64,000 nucleotides of DNA from DATKZS01 sp035527835 [NCBI: bacterium] (lineage in GTDB: Bacteria; RBG-13-61-14): assembly GCA_035527835.1 (NCBI GenBank), contig DATKZS010000041.1, positions 1 through 64,000 on the forward strand. The letters run 5' to 3'. The notes under the pieces are model-generated. The model was not told the origin of the DNA, ran no database searches, and was given only the letters and a program-made list of their open reading frames with translations. Below are positions 62,692 to 64,000 of the stretch, piece by piece. Each line of letters opens with the position of its first letter. Positions within the stretch are counted from its first letter, which is position 1. The translations under genes and the position numbers were made by a program.

Positions 62692-63105
62692 ATGTATTGC
62701 CGAAAATGCGCGCGCCGCGAATCGTGCGTGGAGATCTGCCAAAAGCTCGAGGCCCACTTGAAGTCGCGGGAAACATATCAGCGCGAGATCTGCCTCGAGC
62801 CCGGCGACCTCGCCCTGGTGGCCGAGGAGGTCAAGGTCTCGTGGCCGGACCTGCTCCCGGACTATCCGTGGATGTGGGACCAGCTGGGGCCGTTCCTCGA
62901 TGCTCTGCCCGTTCCCGCGCTCCAGGTTTTTGTGCTGCACTTCCATGACGGCCGCACCGTGGGCGAGATCAGCCGCTCGCTCAATATTCACCGCGCCACC
63001 GTGAACCGCCGCTTGGGCCGCGCCGTCCGTCTGCTCAAGCGCGCCCTGGCCCGTGAGTCCCGCCTTGCGGCCCGCCGCCGTCGGCGGTTAAAAAGCGGCG
63101 CATGA
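62692..63105 (+). CDS. Cys4 zinc-ribbon plus sigma-70 region-4-like HTH protein
   Basis: 137 residues, ATG after GGGAGG. The N terminus has Y-C-R-K-C-A-R-R-E-S-C-V-E-I-C (C-x2-C-x4-C-x3-C), a likely zinc site. The C-terminal half resembles sigma region 4: L-P-V-P-A-L-Q-V-F-V-L-H-F-H-D-G-R-T-V-G-E-I, then A-T-V-N-R-R-L-G-R-A, and a strongly basic tail. No region 2 is present, so it is probably a transcription regulator rather than a full sigma factor. Confidence 0.72.
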   Translation: MYCRKCARRESCVEICQKLEAHLKSRETYQREICLEPGDLALVAEEVKVSWPDLLPDYPWMWDQLGPFLDALPVPALQVFVLHFHDGRTVGEISRSLNIHRATVNRRLGRAVRLLKRALARESRLAARRRRRLKSGA

Positions 63106-63530
63106 CGAGGACGCAAGGGACGGGAATCGAGGAACGAGGATCGAGGGAATTTTCCGACCCCCCGCCCCTCGATCCTTTTCCATGAGGTTCTTCGCAATGG
63201 AGAATGGATAATATGTGCGGCGCGGACCGTGGATAGCGTAGAGCGAAGGGCGAAGGGCGTAAATCAAATCAGCGCCAAAGCAGCGGTCTTTCACGCCCTG
63301 CGCTCTACGCGCCCGCCGTTCCCCTCCAATGAAATTTTTCGGATCCACTCTGGAAGGTGAAGAACCTTTCATGATTGGGCGTCGCCGCCGGCCGCATGAA
63401 CACCTGCTCGGAGCGCCGGGCCGATATCGGGGATTGACTTCATCGAGACGATTCGGTATGTTTTGATGACGGGCGGGGCCGGCGCGGATTTGCCGGCCCG
63501 CCTGATTGGAGCAAAGAAGGACAACGCGCC
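63106..63530. repeat. Gene-free stretch with two hairpin repeats
   Basis: Between the sigma-like gene and the dnaK-like gene. First hairpin at about 63121-63180 (GATCGAGGG words and CCCTCGATCC). Second at about 63232-63312 (GTAGAGCGAAGGGCG words and the complement ACGCCCTGCGCTCTACGC). No coding frame seen. Confidence 0.6.
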
Positions 63531-64000
63531 ATGTCAAGAATTCTCGGCATAGACTTGGGCACGTCCACCACCAGCGTGGCGCTGGTGCGGGAGGGCAAGC
63601 CCGTGGTCATTCCCGCGGTGCGCGGCAGCAAGGTCACGCCCAGTTACATCTACGTCATGGATGACGGCAGGATCACCGTGGGCGAGAACGCCAAGATCGA
63701 GGCCATCGCCGATCCCTACAACACCATCTGGGCCACCAAGCGCCTGATCGGCCGCGCCTACAAGGACCCCCACGTCCAGGAGTGCCTGGAAAAACTGTCG
63801 TACCGCATCGTCGCCTCCGACAAGGGCGGCGTCGCGGTCCAGGGCCGCGAAAAGTTCTTCTCTCCCATCAAGGTCGCGTCCCTGATCCTCAAGTACGTCT
63901 CCCGCCTCTCCGCCAACTTCACCGGCGAGGAGCCCAAGAAGGCCGTGATCACGGTGCCCGCGTCCTTCAACGACCTCCAACGCAAGGCCACCAAGCAGGC
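63531..64000 (+). CDS. dnaK: DnaK/Hsp70-family chaperone, 5' part
   Basis: The first 156 codons are visible; the frame is open at the right edge. M-S-R-I-L-G-I-D-L-G-T-S-T-T-S-V-A is the Hsp70 phosphate-1 motif; K-R-L-I-G-R-A-Y and A-V-I-T-V-P-A-S-F-N-D-L-Q-R-K-A-T-K are canonical. The S-T-T-S in place of T-N-S and a non-standard insert suggest a divergent Hsp70 rather than the main DnaK. No CIRCE is seen upstream. Confidence 0.9.
   Translation, partial: MSRILGIDLGTSTTSVALVREGKPVVIPAVRGSKVTPSYIYVMDDGRITVGENAKIEAIADPYNTIWATKRLIGRAYKDPHVQECLEKLSYRIVASDKGGVAVQGREKFFSPIKVASLILKYVSRLSANFTGEEPKKAVITVPASFNDLQRKATKQ

Noticed and set aside
62420-63105. Right-edge regulators as part of a prophage
   Set aside because: No integrase, terminase, capsid or tail genes on either side; the switch stands alone within the window.

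Overview
This 64-kb window comes from a high-GC, diderm bacterial chromosome. The outer-membrane evidence is an Mla/MCE phospholipid transport set, an OmpA-family protein, RlpA and an LptB-like relic; TatA, GroES/GroEL and DnaK are also present. The lineage is not resolved. A serine/threonine kinase with 14 WD40 repeats, YfhO, DUF1186 and abundant long intergenic palindromes recall Planctomycetes-type or Desulfobacterota-adjacent uncultivated groups, but no gene here decides it.

Layout. 0-10 kb: a cell-envelope glycosyltransferase with TPR tail and a C45-like hydrolase fragment (minus), divergent from an IspH-UbiA fusion; HicAB; a DUF1186/SEC-C protein; HAD, RlpA and two tandem EEP-family hydrolases. 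10-17 kb: Nudix, an IS200-like element, SGNH hydrolases, an SDR and a ManA-like protein. 17-23 kb: tatA, groES-groEL with a perfect CIRCE, and YfhO. 23-29 kb: a house-keeping block of tRNA-Arg(ACG), tadA, two tRNA-Ser, SRP RNA, dnaX, ybaB, recR, bioD and a cupin. 29-34.6 kb (minus): VWA-OmpA protein, a linalool dehydratase/isomerase-like enzyme, and an ATPase/FtsX/DUF4418 exporter operon. 35-40 kb: a large subtilisin and a surface beta-propeller protein, lower in GC. 40-43 kb: an RND exporter fused to a cyclic-nucleotide-binding domain. 43.9-57.6 kb (minus): a sugar-type ABC transporter and an Mla locus (two ATPases, two permeases, one MCE protein) split by a kinase, a HEPN protein and a REP/RAYT cluster. 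58-61.4 kb: an N6-adenine methyltransferase with a PIN protein. 61.4-63.1 kb: an S24 repressor divergent from an XRE regulator and a sigma-like protein, sharing a palindromic operator. The right edge cuts a DnaK-like gene.

Non-coding DNA is the most unusual part. Three copies of a 263-265 bp non-autonomous element each carry a perfect 9-bp target duplication. A REP family brackets a RAYT transposase. A second palindrome brackets an IS200-like transposase. One repeat word sits at the 3' end of four genes, always in the same orientation, and supplies the stop codon in three of them.
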